A model generated the notes under the pieces. It saw nothing but the letters and a program-made list of their open reading frames with translations. It made no database searches and had not been told where the DNA came from. Below are positions 1-8,673 of a DNA stretch of 33,813 bases, in pieces. The stretch lies in contig SVFV01000037.1 of NCBI GenBank assembly GCA_015056655.1, forward strand, positions 1-33,813. The letters run 5' to 3'. The DNA is from Butyrivibrio sp. Its GTDB lineage: Bacteria > Bacillota > Clostridia > Lachnospirales > Lachnospiraceae. Made by a program: the position numbers and the translations under genes. Within the stretch, counting starts at the first letter, position 1. Each line of letters starts with the position of its first letter.

Positions 1-401
1 CAATACACAACATTCAAATTTGCGCAAAAAATAAAGCCATCACTGGCTTCTGAGGATTTTGGGTGTCAAACTTCCGAAACAACCCGGTATGAAAAAAGTT
101 TTGTTGGGGGAGTCAGAAGTTCTAACTCCTGTTAAGAGTATAATATAGACTAAATTTGTACAGAATATGGACAATTCATAAAGTAAATCTAAAATAATTC
201 GAAATTTAAAATAGCAAATGACGTGATTTTGTAAACTTTAAAGTTACCTATATAACATTTCGATTATAAAATGATAAAACATACAATATATATGAAAAAT
301 AAGTGACTAAGACACTAAATATCAGATGATTGTATATCCCGACACACTAAAACGTGATATACTAAATACAGTGAAAACTTGTATTTAAATGGGAGTGAGA
401 T
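1..401. other. Non-coding, A+T-rich region with some structured elements
   Basis: No convincing gene is seen in this stretch. The first 130 bases are less A+T-rich and contain a perfect 6-bp hairpin (34-49, AAGCCA/TGGCTT, loop TCAC) and a 21-base dyad (109-129, GGAGT..ACTCC outside AGAA..TTCT). From about 140 to 390 the DNA is very A+T-rich and carries the promoter of the next gene. The left part could be the end of a structured RNA or a degraded terminator from an upstream gene outside the window. I found no cobalamin-riboswitch B12 box, although the next gene is CbiD-like. Confidence 0.5.
355..363 (+). promoter_or_regulatory. Extended -10 promoter of the CbiD-like gene
   Basis: TG-A-TATACT forms an extended -10 element about 40 bases before the TTG start at 402. 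No good -35 hexamer lies at the right distance, which extended -10 promoters tolerate. Transcription would begin near 370. Confidence 0.4.
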
Positions 402-1592
402 TTGGATATGATGCCAAATGTTCGAAGAAATGAGATGGGGGTCTCAAACCTTTCGGGGTTATCAGGAGGTGCACTTTGTTCTGCAGCTGCCAAAGCTGCT
501 GTGTCATCTCTTTTATTGCGAATAAATTTTGATAGCGTTGAATTCAAAAGGATGGATGACAGTATAGTTGATATACCCGTTAAGCTTATTCCACATCCTG
601 AGAATACCGCTATGAGGGAATATGCCGTTGTTTGTAATGGCGTCAACTCGCCAGGACTTGAACATGCGTCAGAAATTCATGTTTCTGTTGAACGTGTTAA
701 GAGACTTTCTGATATTCCTGAAAAAGCATACATTAAGCCACAATATATAAATCTTTATCTTGATGGTGGCGAGGGAATAGAAATCATATCTTCAATAAGC
801 GAGATTGGCCCTTTTGATCATGCTGCTATTGATAAAGTGGCAAGAAATCTGATTTTTAATACAGTTGCAGATACAGTAAGATTTGCAGATGTTATGCCTC
901 TGTTGTTGATTAAGGTTTCGGCTGTATCCTTTAAGAATAATACTGAAGAATTTTGCCAGATTCTTGGCAATGACGGTGATATTATTCCTGTTTCTCAGAA
1001 TGATATCATGGTTGAAATAGCGAAAGCGCTTGAAACCCAGTATGATAAGGGAATCAGAAATATAATTGTTGTTCCTGGAAATGCTGGGCATAAGTATATT
1101 CAGGATGAAGTTCACATTTCAATGACACATTGCATCAGATGCAGAAATTATATAGGTAACACCATAGATATGGCTGCTGCAATTGGAATGGAGAATTTTC
1201 TTCTGGTAGGTAATGCAGCAAAGATCATTAGACTTGCTGCTGGTATCATGGATACACATAGCTGGGCTGCTGATGGCCGAAGAGAAGTACTATCACTTCA
1301 TACAGTACTTGCAGGAGGCACTATTTCTCAGGCGAGAATAATACAGGATCTTGCGACAACTGACCAGATGCTTTCCAAGCTTACCGAGTGGGGCATCAGA
1401 GATGCTGTAATGACAAGTGTATGTTCTAAGATTAGTGATTATATGAAAATTCGAATAGGTGGAAAGACGATGAACTTTGGCGTGATGCCTATTCACCAGG
1501 AGTATGGAATACTTGGTCAGACGCCAGGAATATCGCCAGTTTTAGCTGCTGTAAGCAGGGAGCAGTTTGCTCTATCTATTAAAAAACAATAG
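402..1592 (+). CDS. Divergent CbiD-like protein (cobalt-precorrin-5B C1-methyltransferase family)
   Basis: The 396-aa protein follows the CbiD layout along its length. An N-terminal Ala-rich segment (SAAAKAA, about residues 27-33) sits where CbiD has its RTGYTTGACAAAAAKAA motif. Later come ILGNDGDIIPVSQ (CbiD: ILGTTGIVRPMS), IIVVPGNAG, and a FLLVGNAAKIIRLAAGIMDTH block with THSWAADGR (CbiD: THSKVADAR). The TTG start is chosen because GGAG at 392-395 lies 6 bases before it; ATG codons at 408 and 411 are alternatives. The N-terminal TTGAC motif is replaced by SGGALC, so catalytic function is doubtful. No other cobalamin-synthesis gene is in the window, and the next gene is glgA. In the pathway CbiD methylates C1 of the anaerobic corrin ring using SAM. 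Family membership is fairly sure; activity is not. Confidence 0.75.
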   Translation: MDMMPNVRRNEMGVSNLSGLSGGALCSAAAKAAVSSLLLRINFDSVEFKRMDDSIVDIPVKLIPHPENTAMREYAVVCNGVNSPGLEHASEIHVSVERVKRLSDIPEKAYIKPQYINLYLDGGEGIEIISSISEIGPFDHAAIDKVARNLIFNTVADTVRFADVMPLLLIKVSAVSFKNNTEEFCQILGNDGDIIPVSQNDIMVEIAKALETQYDKGIRNIIVVPGNAGHKYIQDEVHISMTHCIRCRNYIGNTIDMAAAIGMENFLLVGNAAKIIRLAAGIMDTHSWAADGRREVLSLHTVLAGGTISQARIIQDLATTDQMLSKLTEWGIRDAVMTSVCSKISDYMKIRIGGKTMNFGVMPIHQEYGILGQTPGISPVLAAVSREQFALSIKKQ

Positions 1593-1607
1593 GGATTCTG
1601 TTATAAT
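1579..1607 (+). promoter_or_regulatory. Promoter of glgA
   Basis: TG-T-TATAAT (1599-1607) is a consensus extended -10. A weak -35 (TTAAAA, 1579-1584) lies 17 bases upstream, inside the end of the CbiD-like gene. Predicted transcription start is near 1614, giving glgA its own short leader with GGAGG at 1641-1645. Confidence 0.55.
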
Positions 1608-1651
1608 TAGTGTTAAGAACAGGGACTTATGACTAAATATGGAGGCTTTAA

Positions 1652-3097
1652 ATGAAAAATATTCTTTTTGTAGCATCTGAGGGAGTTCCTTTTATAAAAA
1701 CAGGAGGACTTGCTGACGTAGTTGGCTCTCTTCCAAAGGACATTGATCCCAGATATTTTGACGTGAGAGTTGTCCTTCCTAAGTACACCTGCATTTCTCA
1801 GGAGATGAAGGACAAGCTTGAGTATGTCTCCAATTTCTATATGGATTTCCACTGGAAAAGTGAATATGTAGGAATATTCTATGCTGAGGTTGATGGCATA
1901 AAGTATTACTTTATTGATAATGAGTACTTCTTTAGCGGAATGGCTCCTTATGGTGGTGACGTTATTTGGGAGATTGAGAAATTTGCTTACTTCAGCAAAG
2001 CAGCACTTTCAATCCTTCCAGTTATTGGATTCAGACCTGATATCATCCACTGCCATGACTGGCAGACAGGACTTATTCCTGTTTACCTTAAAGAGAGATT
2101 TCAGGGAAATGAATTCTTCCGAGGAATCAAATCCATAATGACTATCCATAACCTTAAGTTCCAGGGAAAATGGGACGCAAAGGATGTTCAGGATATTACA
2201 GGACTTCCGGATTATTACTTTACTCCGGACAAGCTTGGCTATTACAAGGATGCAAATCTCTTAAAGGGTGGTATTGTTTATGCTGATGCAATCACTACTG
2301 TAAGTAGTACTTACGCAGAAGAGATTAAGACTGAGTTCTATGGCGAGGGTCTTGATGGACTTCTTCGTGCAAGAACCAATGACCTTAGAGGTATTGTAAA
2401 CGGAATTGATTATACTGAGTTCAATCCGGAGACAGATAAGTTCCTTGACTATCAGTATAATGCAATCAACTTCCGTAAGGAGAAGGCAAAGAATAAGAGA
2501 GCGCTTCAGAGAGAGCTTGGTCTTCCTGAGGATGATAAGATTATGATGATCGGTATCATTTCACGTCTTACAGATCAGAAGGGCTTTGATCTCATTGCTT
2601 ACGTACTTGATGAGCTTTGCCAGGATTCCATACAGATAGTTGTTCTTGGAACAGGTGAAGAGCAGTATGAGAACATGTTCAGACATTTTGCCTGGAAGTA
2701 TTCAGACAAGGTTTCTGCAAACATTTATTATTCAAATCCTTTATCACATAAGATTTATGCAGCATCAGATGCATTCCTTATGCCTTCACTCTTTGAACCC
2801 TGCGGATTGTCACAGCTTATGGCGCTTCGTTATGGTTCAATCCCGATTGTAAGACAGACCGGTGGACTTACTGATACAGTTGAGCCTTATAATCAGTATG
2901 AGAGTAAGGGAACAGGATTCGGATTCCTTAACTATAATGCGCATGAAATGATGCGTACCGTTCGTGAAGCTGAGAGAGTATACTACGATCAGAAGCGTGA
3001 ATGGAATAAGATGATCGATAGAGCCATGGCTGTAGATTTCTCATGGAAGGTATCGGCATCTAAATATCAGGAGATGTACGACTGGCTTAGACCGTAA
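1652..3097 (+). CDS. glgA: Glycogen synthase (ADP-glucose type, GT5)
   Basis: The enzyme transfers glucose from ADP-glucose to the non-reducing end of alpha-1,4-glucan in bacterial glycogen synthesis in the cytoplasm. The 481-aa length is normal for bacterial GlgA. The KTGGL nucleotide-sugar motif is at residues 16-20, directly after the first beta strand. The C-terminal half carries IGIISRLTDQKGFDL, SLFEPCGLSQLMALRYG (the E-x7-E region of retaining GT-B enzymes) and QTGGLTDTV. GGAGG lies 6 bases before the ATG. The gene has its own extended -10 promoter and is followed after 13 bases by a flippase gene, so the two are probably cotranscribed. No other glycogen gene (glgB, C, D, P) lies in the window. 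Confidence 0.95.
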   Translation: MKNILFVASEGVPFIKTGGLADVVGSLPKDIDPRYFDVRVVLPKYTCISQEMKDKLEYVSNFYMDFHWKSEYVGIFYAEVDGIKYYFIDNEYFFSGMAPYGGDVIWEIEKFAYFSKAALSILPVIGFRPDIIHCHDWQTGLIPVYLKERFQGNEFFRGIKSIMTIHNLKFQGKWDAKDVQDITGLPDYYFTPDKLGYYKDANLLKGGIVYADAITTVSSTYAEEIKTEFYGEGLDGLLRARTNDLRGIVNGIDYTEFNPETDKFLDYQYNAINFRKEKAKNKRALQRELGLPEDDKIMMIGIISRLTDQKGFDLIAYVLDELCQDSIQIVVLGTGEEQYENMFRHFAWKYSDKVSANIYYSNPLSHKIYAASDAFLMPSLFEPCGLSQLMALRYGSIPIVRQTGGLTDTVEPYNQYESKGTGFGFLNYNAHEMMRTVREAERVYYDQKREWNKMIDRAMAVDFSWKVSASKYQEMYDWLRP

Positions 3098-3110
3098 CGT
3101 AATTAGAAAG

Positions 3111-4760
3111 ATGAGTAAAAAGAAAAGCATTTTATTGCAAGGTGGTATCCTTGCAATAGCAGGAATAATATCCAGGATTATAGGGCTTCTATATCGAAGC
3201 CCTGTAACAGCCATCATCGGAGATGAAGGTAACGGATATTACAGTACTGCATATTATATCTATTCAATAGTATTGTTGATTTCATCTTATAGCATTCCCT
3301 CTGCGATGAGTAAGATAATCTCGCAGAGGCTTGCTGTACATGAGTATCGCAACGCACAGCGGATTTTTCACTGTGCGCTTATTTATGTTTGCATAGTGGG
3401 CGGTATAGGAAGCCTGTTTACCTTTTTTGGAGCAGGCTTTTTAGTTGACGGATACTCTGTACCAGTACTTCGTGTGTTTGCACCTTTTATCTTTATTTTT
3501 GGACCTCTTGGAGTGCTTAGAGGATATTTTCAGGCACACAGAACAATGATTCCCACAAGTGTATCACAGCTTGTTGAGCAGTTTTTGAATGCATTTGTTT
3601 CTGTGGGAGGTGCAGCACTTTTAGTAAGCTTTGCCGCAAAGAGAACAGATGATCCTTCTGTAAAAGCGATGTACGGGGCTATGGGAAGTGCTCTTGGAAC
3701 AGGATCGGGCGTTGTTATAGCACTTTTGTTTATGTTTTTTGTTTACAACTTAAACAAGGATTTCATCAAGCGTAAGGTTATTCATGATCATCATGAGGAT
3801 CTTGAATACAAAGAGATATTTAAACTTATTTTGTTGATAGTAACTCCTTTTATTCTTAGTACCTTTATTTATAATTTTTCATCAACACTTAATTCCACGT
3901 TGTTTTCAAAAATTATGACCTACAATAGAGGCCTTCCTCATAACGAAGTCATAACGAGATTTGGAGTATATTCAAGTAAAGCTATGGTTATTTCTAACTT
4001 CCCTATAGCTTTTTCTGCTGCAGCTGCATCTGCAATAATGCCAAATATCTCTACGAGCTTTGCAAGAAAAGATTATGAAGGCACGAAAGAACTTATTTAT
4101 AAGGTAAATAGAATAATTATGATGATCTCTATGCCTTCAGCTGTAGGCTTATTTGCTTTATCTCAGCCTATAATAATGCTTCTTTTCCCGCAAAAAGCAA
4201 CTCTGGCGGAGGCAGGAGTACTGTTACAGTTCCTTGCTATAACTGTTGTGTTTTACTCTATATCAACAGTGTCCAACGCAATTCTTCAGGGTGTTGGAAG
4301 AGTGAATGCTCCTGTTAAGAATGCAACAATAGCCTTGATTGTGCAGACAGTATTGCTTATTCCGCTTTTACTTTATACAGATCTTGGTAATAAGGCTCTA
4401 GCTATAGTGACGATCGCCTACTCACTTATGATGTGCATTCTCAATGAGCTGAGTATTAAGAAGGTCCTCAATATTAAGCAGGAATGGAAAAAGACCTATA
4501 TTATTCCGTTCATAGTTTCTGCAATTATGGGTGTTATTGCCTTCCTGGTATATATGGGTGTGTCCTTTGTTATTGGAAAGATTCTGGCATCTGCTTATTT
4601 TGTGAATCTTTTAAGCGTAGCCGTATCCATATTTGTGGCAGTGACTGTATATGCGATAGGAATGGTTAGAGGCGGCGGAGTTACAGAAAGTGATCTCTAT
4701 TCATTAAAGGGTGGTACTAAGATAATCGGCATTTTAAAAAAGACACACATAATGAAGTAA
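3111..4760 (+). CDS. MurJ/SpoVB-type polysaccharide-lipid flippase (MOP superfamily)
   Basis: This 549-aa integral membrane protein has a KKKSILLQGGILAIAGIISR start and about 14 hydrophobic segments, typical of the SpoVB/YtgP group of the MVF/MOP exporters. Members flip lipid-linked peptidoglycan or polysaccharide precursors across the cytoplasmic membrane (YtgP of Bacillus subtilis is a lipid II flippase; SpoVB acts in spore cortex formation). The early motif IIGLLYRSP and the Ser/Pro-rich SYSIPSAMSKIISQRLA segment are characteristic. The gene starts 13 bases after glgA with only a weak AGAAAG ribosome site, suggesting coupling to the upstream gene. Sequence alone does not separate a general MurJ role from a sporulation role; no sporulation gene lies nearby. 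Confidence 0.85.
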   Translation: MSKKKSILLQGGILAIAGIISRIIGLLYRSPVTAIIGDEGNGYYSTAYYIYSIVLLISSYSIPSAMSKIISQRLAVHEYRNAQRIFHCALIYVCIVGGIGSLFTFFGAGFLVDGYSVPVLRVFAPFIFIFGPLGVLRGYFQAHRTMIPTSVSQLVEQFLNAFVSVGGAALLVSFAAKRTDDPSVKAMYGAMGSALGTGSGVVIALLFMFFVYNLNKDFIKRKVIHDHHEDLEYKEIFKLILLIVTPFILSTFIYNFSSTLNSTLFSKIMTYNRGLPHNEVITRFGVYSSKAMVISNFPIAFSAAAASAIMPNISTSFARKDYEGTKELIYKVNRIIMMISMPSAVGLFALSQPIIMLLFPQKATLAEAGVLLQFLAITVVFYSISTVSNAILQGVGRVNAPVKNATIALIVQTVLLIPLLLYTDLGNKALAIVTIAYSLMMCILNELSIKKVLNIKQEWKKTYIIPFIVSAIMGVIAFLVYMGVSFVIGKILASAYFVNLLSVAVSIFVAVTVYAIGMVRGGGVTESDLYSLKGGTKIIGILKKTHIMK

Positions 4761-4806
4761 GAATATTAGCTGTAATAATCGGTTTTAACACAGAGGAAAT
4801 AAATAC

Positions 4807-6597
4807 ATGGCATTTGATGGTATTACAGTTGCCAATATAGTCAGGGATTTAAACAAAGAACTAATTGGTGGACGAATTTATAAAATTGCTCAGACTGAAA
4901 AGGATGAGCTGCTACTTACAATAAGGCGCGCAGTAGAATGTGGCGGAGGACAGACAAGACTTTATATGTCTGCAGATGCTTCACTTCCCCTGGTATATCT
5001 TACAGATGAGAGTAAGCAGAGCCCTATGACAGCGCCAAATTTCTGCATGCTCCTTAGAAAACATGTTCAGAATGGCAAGATTATTGGCATTTATCAGCCT
5101 TCTCTTGAGAGAATAATCAGAATTGAAATTGAACATCTCGACGAGATGGGAGATCTTAGACACAAGACCCTCCTTATTGAGCTTATGGGTAAATACAGCA
5201 ACATTATTTTTGTTGATGAGGATAATAAGATAATTGATTCCATAAAGCATATTCCTTCATCAATAAGCTCAGTCAGAGAGGTTCTTCCGGGTAGAGATTA
5301 TTTTATCCCGGAAACTCAGGACAAGCTTGATCCCCTTAAGACAACTAGGGATGAGTTCATGAGCATCATTCCTTCAAAGGGAATGCCGGTTTTTAAGGCT
5401 TTATACACAAGCTATACAGGGCTTTCACCTATCATTTCTCAGGAGATTTGTTACCTGGCTGATATTGATAGTGATAAGTCAGCGATAGCTCTTGATGGAA
5501 AAGAGCTCGAAAAGATATGGAACAGCTTTGATAAGGTGTCTGGTGCTGTAAGAGACGGAGACTTTACCCCAGAGCTTGTTTATTTGGGAGAAAAGCCCAA
5601 AGAATATGCAGCGATTCCACTTAGCTTATTCCATGATACTCCTGATTCTGAAATCAGAAGCTATGAGAGCATTTCTGAGCTTTTGCATGATTTCTATTCA
5701 GAGAAAAATACAGTTACTAAAATAAGACAGAAATCAGCAGATCTTAGAAAAGTGGTTCAGACAGTTCTTGAGAGAAATATTCGCACCTTGGATTTGCAGA
5801 CGAACCAGCTTAAGGATACAGAGAAGAAGGATAAGTACAGAATTTATGGCGAACTTCTGACAGTCTATGGTTACAGTGCAGAACCTGATGCTAAGTCAAT
5901 TACTGTAAATGACTATAATACAGGAAAAGATGTGACTATTCCTTTGGATAACACTCTGACAATAGCTCAGAATGCAAAGAAGTACTTTGATAAATACACT
6001 AAGCTTAAGAGAACAGCAGAAGCTTTGGAAACTCAGATAGAAGAGGTGTCTCAGACTGTTTCTCACCTTGAGTCCATTTCCGCATCACTTGATATAGCAA
6101 GAGATGAGTCTGACTTAACAGATATCAGACGTGAACTCATTGAGGGTGGTTACATCAAAGGAAGCGCTGCTGATCGCATATCAGGCAAAAAAGGCAACAA
6201 GACAGCCAAGGCTCTTAAGTCAAAAAGTAAGCCCTTCCACTATATCAGTAGTGACGGATTCCACATCTATGTTGGTAAGAACAACTACCAGAATGATGAG
6301 CTTACCTTCAAGGTTGCAAACGGTGGTGACTGGTGGTTCCATGCAAAGAAAATTCCCGGATCTCACGTTGTTCTTATAACTGAAGGAAGAGAAGTACCGG
6401 ACAGAGCTTTCGAAGAGGCTGCAGCCCTCGCTGCTTACTACTCCAAGGGCAAAGACCAGGACAAGGTAGAAATCGACTACCTTAAACGTAAGGATGTAAA
6501 AAAGCCTGGAGGAGCCAAGCCAGGATTTGTGGTGTACTACACCAATTATTCTATGGTCATTGGAACAGATATTTCTTCATTAAAAGAAGTGGAATGA
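4807..6597 (+). CDS. rqcH: RqcH-type NFACT protein (Rqc2 homologue, ribosome quality control)
   Basis: RqcH binds stalled 50S subunits carrying peptidyl-tRNA and directs C-terminal alanine tailing of the nascent chain. The 596-aa protein has the full NFACT architecture. An N-terminal NFACT-N domain begins MAFDGITVANIVRDL and includes NFCMLLRKHVQNGKI. The middle, about residues 290-430, is helical and coiled-coil-like. The C-terminal NFACT-R domain, about 475-590, has FHIYVGKNNYQND, the GGDWWFHAKKIPGSHVVL core and KKPGGAKPGFVVYYTNYS. The family was long annotated as fibronectin-binding protein A, which is probably a secondary name. An AGAGGA ribosome site precedes the ATG. The gene is monocistronic or follows the flippase after 46 bases; a new promoter drives yicC downstream. 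Confidence 0.92.
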   Translation: MAFDGITVANIVRDLNKELIGGRIYKIAQTEKDELLLTIRRAVECGGGQTRLYMSADASLPLVYLTDESKQSPMTAPNFCMLLRKHVQNGKIIGIYQPSLERIIRIEIEHLDEMGDLRHKTLLIELMGKYSNIIFVDEDNKIIDSIKHIPSSISSVREVLPGRDYFIPETQDKLDPLKTTRDEFMSIIPSKGMPVFKALYTSYTGLSPIISQEICYLADIDSDKSAIALDGKELEKIWNSFDKVSGAVRDGDFTPELVYLGEKPKEYAAIPLSLFHDTPDSEIRSYESISELLHDFYSEKNTVTKIRQKSADLRKVVQTVLERNIRTLDLQTNQLKDTEKKDKYRIYGELLTVYGYSAEPDAKSITVNDYNTGKDVTIPLDNTLTIAQNAKKYFDKYTKLKRTAEALETQIEEVSQTVSHLESISASLDIARDESDLTDIRRELIEGGYIKGSAADRISGKKGNKTAKALKSKSKPFHYISSDGFHIYVGKNNYQNDELTFKVANGGDWWFHAKKIPGSHVVLITEGREVPDRAFEEAAALAAYYSKGKDQDKVEIDYLKRKDVKKPGGAKPGFVVYYTNYSMVIGTDISSLKEVE

Positions 6598-6613
6598 TGC
6601 TCAATGTTAAACA

Positions 6614-6643
6614 TTGACTAAAATACGCTTAAGACCGTATTAT
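6614..6643 (+). promoter_or_regulatory. Promoter of the yicC-gmk-rpoZ-rimO-pgsA operon
   Basis: TTGACT (6614-6619) and TATTAT (6638-6643) are separated by 18 bases. Transcription would start near 6650, at the left arm of a perfect inverted repeat, leaving a leader of about 95 bases before yicC. Confidence 0.6.
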
Positions 6644-6650
6644 TATAGAG

Positions 6651-6692
6651 GATATTTCTACAAGAATTTGAAGACATAAAGATAGAAATATC
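6651..6692 (+). other. Perfect 10-bp inverted repeat in the yicC leader
   Basis: GATATTTCTA (6651-6660) is exactly complementary to TAGAAATATC (6683-6692), with a 22-base loop. It starts close to the predicted transcription start, so it could be a stabilising 5' hairpin on the mRNA or a DNA operator. It has no following T run and is not a terminator. Confidence 0.5.
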
Positions 6693-6744
6693 TGAAATAA
6701 AAAATCTGATAAAGCCCCAATAGATGGGCGGATTGTGAGGGAAT

Positions 6745-7632
6745 ATGGTCTGCAGTATGACTGGCTACGGAAGATGTGAAGTGGCCGAAGAAAAATGCAA
6801 GTTTACAGTCGAGATGAAATCTGTAAACAACAGATATCTTGATATCAACATCAAGATGCCTAAGAAGTTCAATGCACTGGAATCTAAGATAAGAACTGAG
6901 CTTAAGAAGTTCATCAAAAGAGGTAAGGTTGATGTATTCATTTCTTACGAGGACTTTTCCGAGACAGATGCAAGGGTTAAGTACAATAAAGAGATAGCAG
7001 CAGAGTATCTTGGATATTTAAGACAGATGTCTGTGGACTTTGGAATTGATAATGATATCAGAGTTTCTTCTCTTTCCAAGTATCCTGATGTTTTCAGTAT
7101 GGAAGACGCTGAGCTTGACGAAGAGGAAATGTGGTCAATACTTAAGAAAGCTGTCGATGGAGCAGGCGAAGAATTCGCAGCAGCAAGAGCAAGAGAAGGT
7201 CAGTTCCTTAAGGAGGACCTCACCCAGAAGCTTTCTGGAATGATGGACAGTGTAGAGTTTATCACTGAGAGATCACCCATAATTATAGAAGAATATAGAA
7301 CACGCCTCAGAGATAAGGTTAAGGAACTCCTTGAGGATAAGGCCGTTGACGAGAACAGACTTATCATGGAGGTTACACTTTATGCTGATAAGGTAAGTGT
7401 TGATGAGGAGCTTGTAAGACTTCGCAGCCACATCAAGGCAATGAAGGATGAGCTTGAAAAGGGTGATGATAAAGATGGAATTGGTAGAAAGCTTGACTTC
7501 CTTGCTCAGGAGATGAACAGAGAGTCCAACACAATTCTTTCAAAGTCCACAGATCTTGAAATCTCTGACAGAGGAATCATGTTAAAGACTGATGTTGAGA
7601 AGGTCAGAGAGCAGATCCAGAACATCGAATAA
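6745..7632 (+). CDS. yicC: YicC family endoribonuclease
   Basis: The 295-aa protein begins MVCSMTGYGR, the hallmark YicC N-terminus. It ends with the DUF1732 region (VSVDEELVRLRSHIKAM, then KLDFLAQEMNRESNTILSKS), matching the usual length of about 290 aa. E. coli YicC acts as an endoribonuclease involved in small-RNA turnover; the role in clostridia is less defined. GAGGG lies close before the ATG. The gene leads a block with gmk, rpoZ, rimO and pgsA. In many Firmicutes a small remA gene sits between yicC and gmk; here the gap of about 100 bases has none. Confidence 0.93.
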   Translation: MVCSMTGYGRCEVAEEKCKFTVEMKSVNNRYLDINIKMPKKFNALESKIRTELKKFIKRGKVDVFISYEDFSETDARVKYNKEIAAEYLGYLRQMSVDFGIDNDIRVSSLSKYPDVFSMEDAELDEEEMWSILKKAVDGAGEEFAAARAREGQFLKEDLTQKLSGMMDSVEFITERSPIIIEEYRTRLRDKVKELLEDKAVDENRLIMEVTLYADKVSVDEELVRLRSHIKAMKDELEKGDDKDGIGRKLDFLAQEMNRESNTILSKSTDLEISDRGIMLKTDVEKVREQIQNIE

Positions 7633-7734
7633 ATTTTGTTTTGATATCTGTAAATTTTTACTTGTTGCACCTAAGTGATATGTGTTATCATAGGCTCTAT
7701 TGCGGGCAAAATAACACTCTCAGGAAGGCATTTT

Positions 7735-8358
7735 ATGAATAATAAAGGTATTATCGTAGTTGTATCAGGATTTTCAGGCGCCGGAAAAGGTACTCTTATG
7801 AAGGAGCTTCTTAGCAGGTATGATAATTATGCTCTTTCAATATCTGCAACCACAAGAAATCCCAGACCTGGCGAGGAGAATGGCAGAGAGTATTTCTTTG
7901 TTACCAAGGATGAGTTCGAAAAGCTTATAGCTGAGGACGGCCTTGTAGAGTATGCAAACTACGTTGGTAATTACTATGGCACACCTAAGAAATTTGTGCA
8001 GGAAAAGCTTGATCAGGGAAAAGATGTTATCCTTGAAATCGAGATTCAGGGAGCACTTCAGATAAAGAAGAAATTCCCTCAGGCACTTCTTTTGTTTGTA
8101 ATGCCACCTTCAGTCGAGGAGCTTGAGAAGAGACTTCGCGGCAGAGGAACTGAAACTGATGAAGTTATTCATGGCAGACTTCTTCGCGCAAAGGAGGAGG
8201 GACAAGGTATTGACGAATATGATAATATAGTAATCAATGATAACCTTGATGATTGCGTAAAGGAAATGCATGAAATTATTCAGTCATCTCATTATACTCC
8301 CGAGAGAAATCGCGAGTTTATTGATACGATAAAGAAGCAGTTATCTGAGCTTAACTAA
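7735..8358 (+). CDS. gmk: Guanylate kinase
   Basis: The enzyme phosphorylates GMP and dGMP with ATP in nucleotide metabolism. The P-loop (SGFSGAGKGT) lies at the N-terminus, followed by SISATTRNPRPGEENGREYFFV (GMP-binding loop) and LEIEIQGALQIKKKFPQA. The 207-aa length is standard. The ATG at 7735 is chosen because AGGAAGG (7722-7728) lies 6 bases before it and because it gives the family N-terminus MNNKGIIVVVSG. An upstream GTG at 7675 would add 20 unrelated residues and lacks a ribosome site. rpoZ follows after 16 bases. Confidence 0.97.
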   Translation: MNNKGIIVVVSGFSGAGKGTLMKELLSRYDNYALSISATTRNPRPGEENGREYFFVTKDEFEKLIAEDGLVEYANYVGNYYGTPKKFVQEKLDQGKDVILEIEIQGALQIKKKFPQALLLFVMPPSVEELEKRLRGRGTETDEVIHGRLLRAKEEGQGIDEYDNIVINDNLDDCVKEMHEIIQSSHYTPERNREFIDTIKKQLSELN

Positions 8359-8374
8359 TTTTAGGAGGAAGAAA

Positions 8375-8659
8375 ATGATACATCCGTCTTATGTAGATCT
8401 TATGAAGGTAGTTAATAAGGACGTTGAGGAGGGCAATGAGCCTATAATCAGTTCAAGATATTCAATCGTTATGGCAACAGCTAAGAGAGCCAGACAGCTT
8501 ATCGCTGGTGACGAGCCTATGGTTAAGGTAAAGGATAAGGAGAAGTTCCTTTCAATCGCTGTTGACGAGCTTAACGAGGATAAGCTTCGTATTCTTACAG
8601 ATGAAGAGAAGGAAGCTCTTCTTGATGTTAACGAAGATGCTGCTTCTGAAGAGGAGTAA
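8375..8659 (+). CDS. rpoZ: DNA-directed RNA polymerase omega subunit
   Basis: Omega is a small chaperone-like subunit that supports folding of beta-prime in the polymerase core. The 94-aa protein has the expected IHPSYVDLM opening and the conserved SSRYSIVMATAKRARQL segment (about residues 26-42). Its acidic C-terminus, rich in Glu and Asp, is ordinary for clostridial omega. AGGAGG is correctly placed before the ATG. The gene sits directly after gmk, the common arrangement in bacteria. Confidence 0.95.
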   Translation: MIHPSYVDLMKVVNKDVEEGNEPIISSRYSIVMATAKRARQLIAGDEPMVKVKDKEKFLSIAVDELNEDKLRILTDEEKEALLDVNEDAASEEE

Positions 8660-8673
8660 TACTAATATAATTT

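Noticed and set aside
89..145. Short 18-codon ORF starting ATG at 89
   Set aside because: No ribosome binding site and too short to support as a gene.
1..401. Cobalamin riboswitch upstream of the CbiD-like gene
   Set aside because: No B12 box or its conserved pairing partners can be seen; the 34-49 hairpin alone is not enough.
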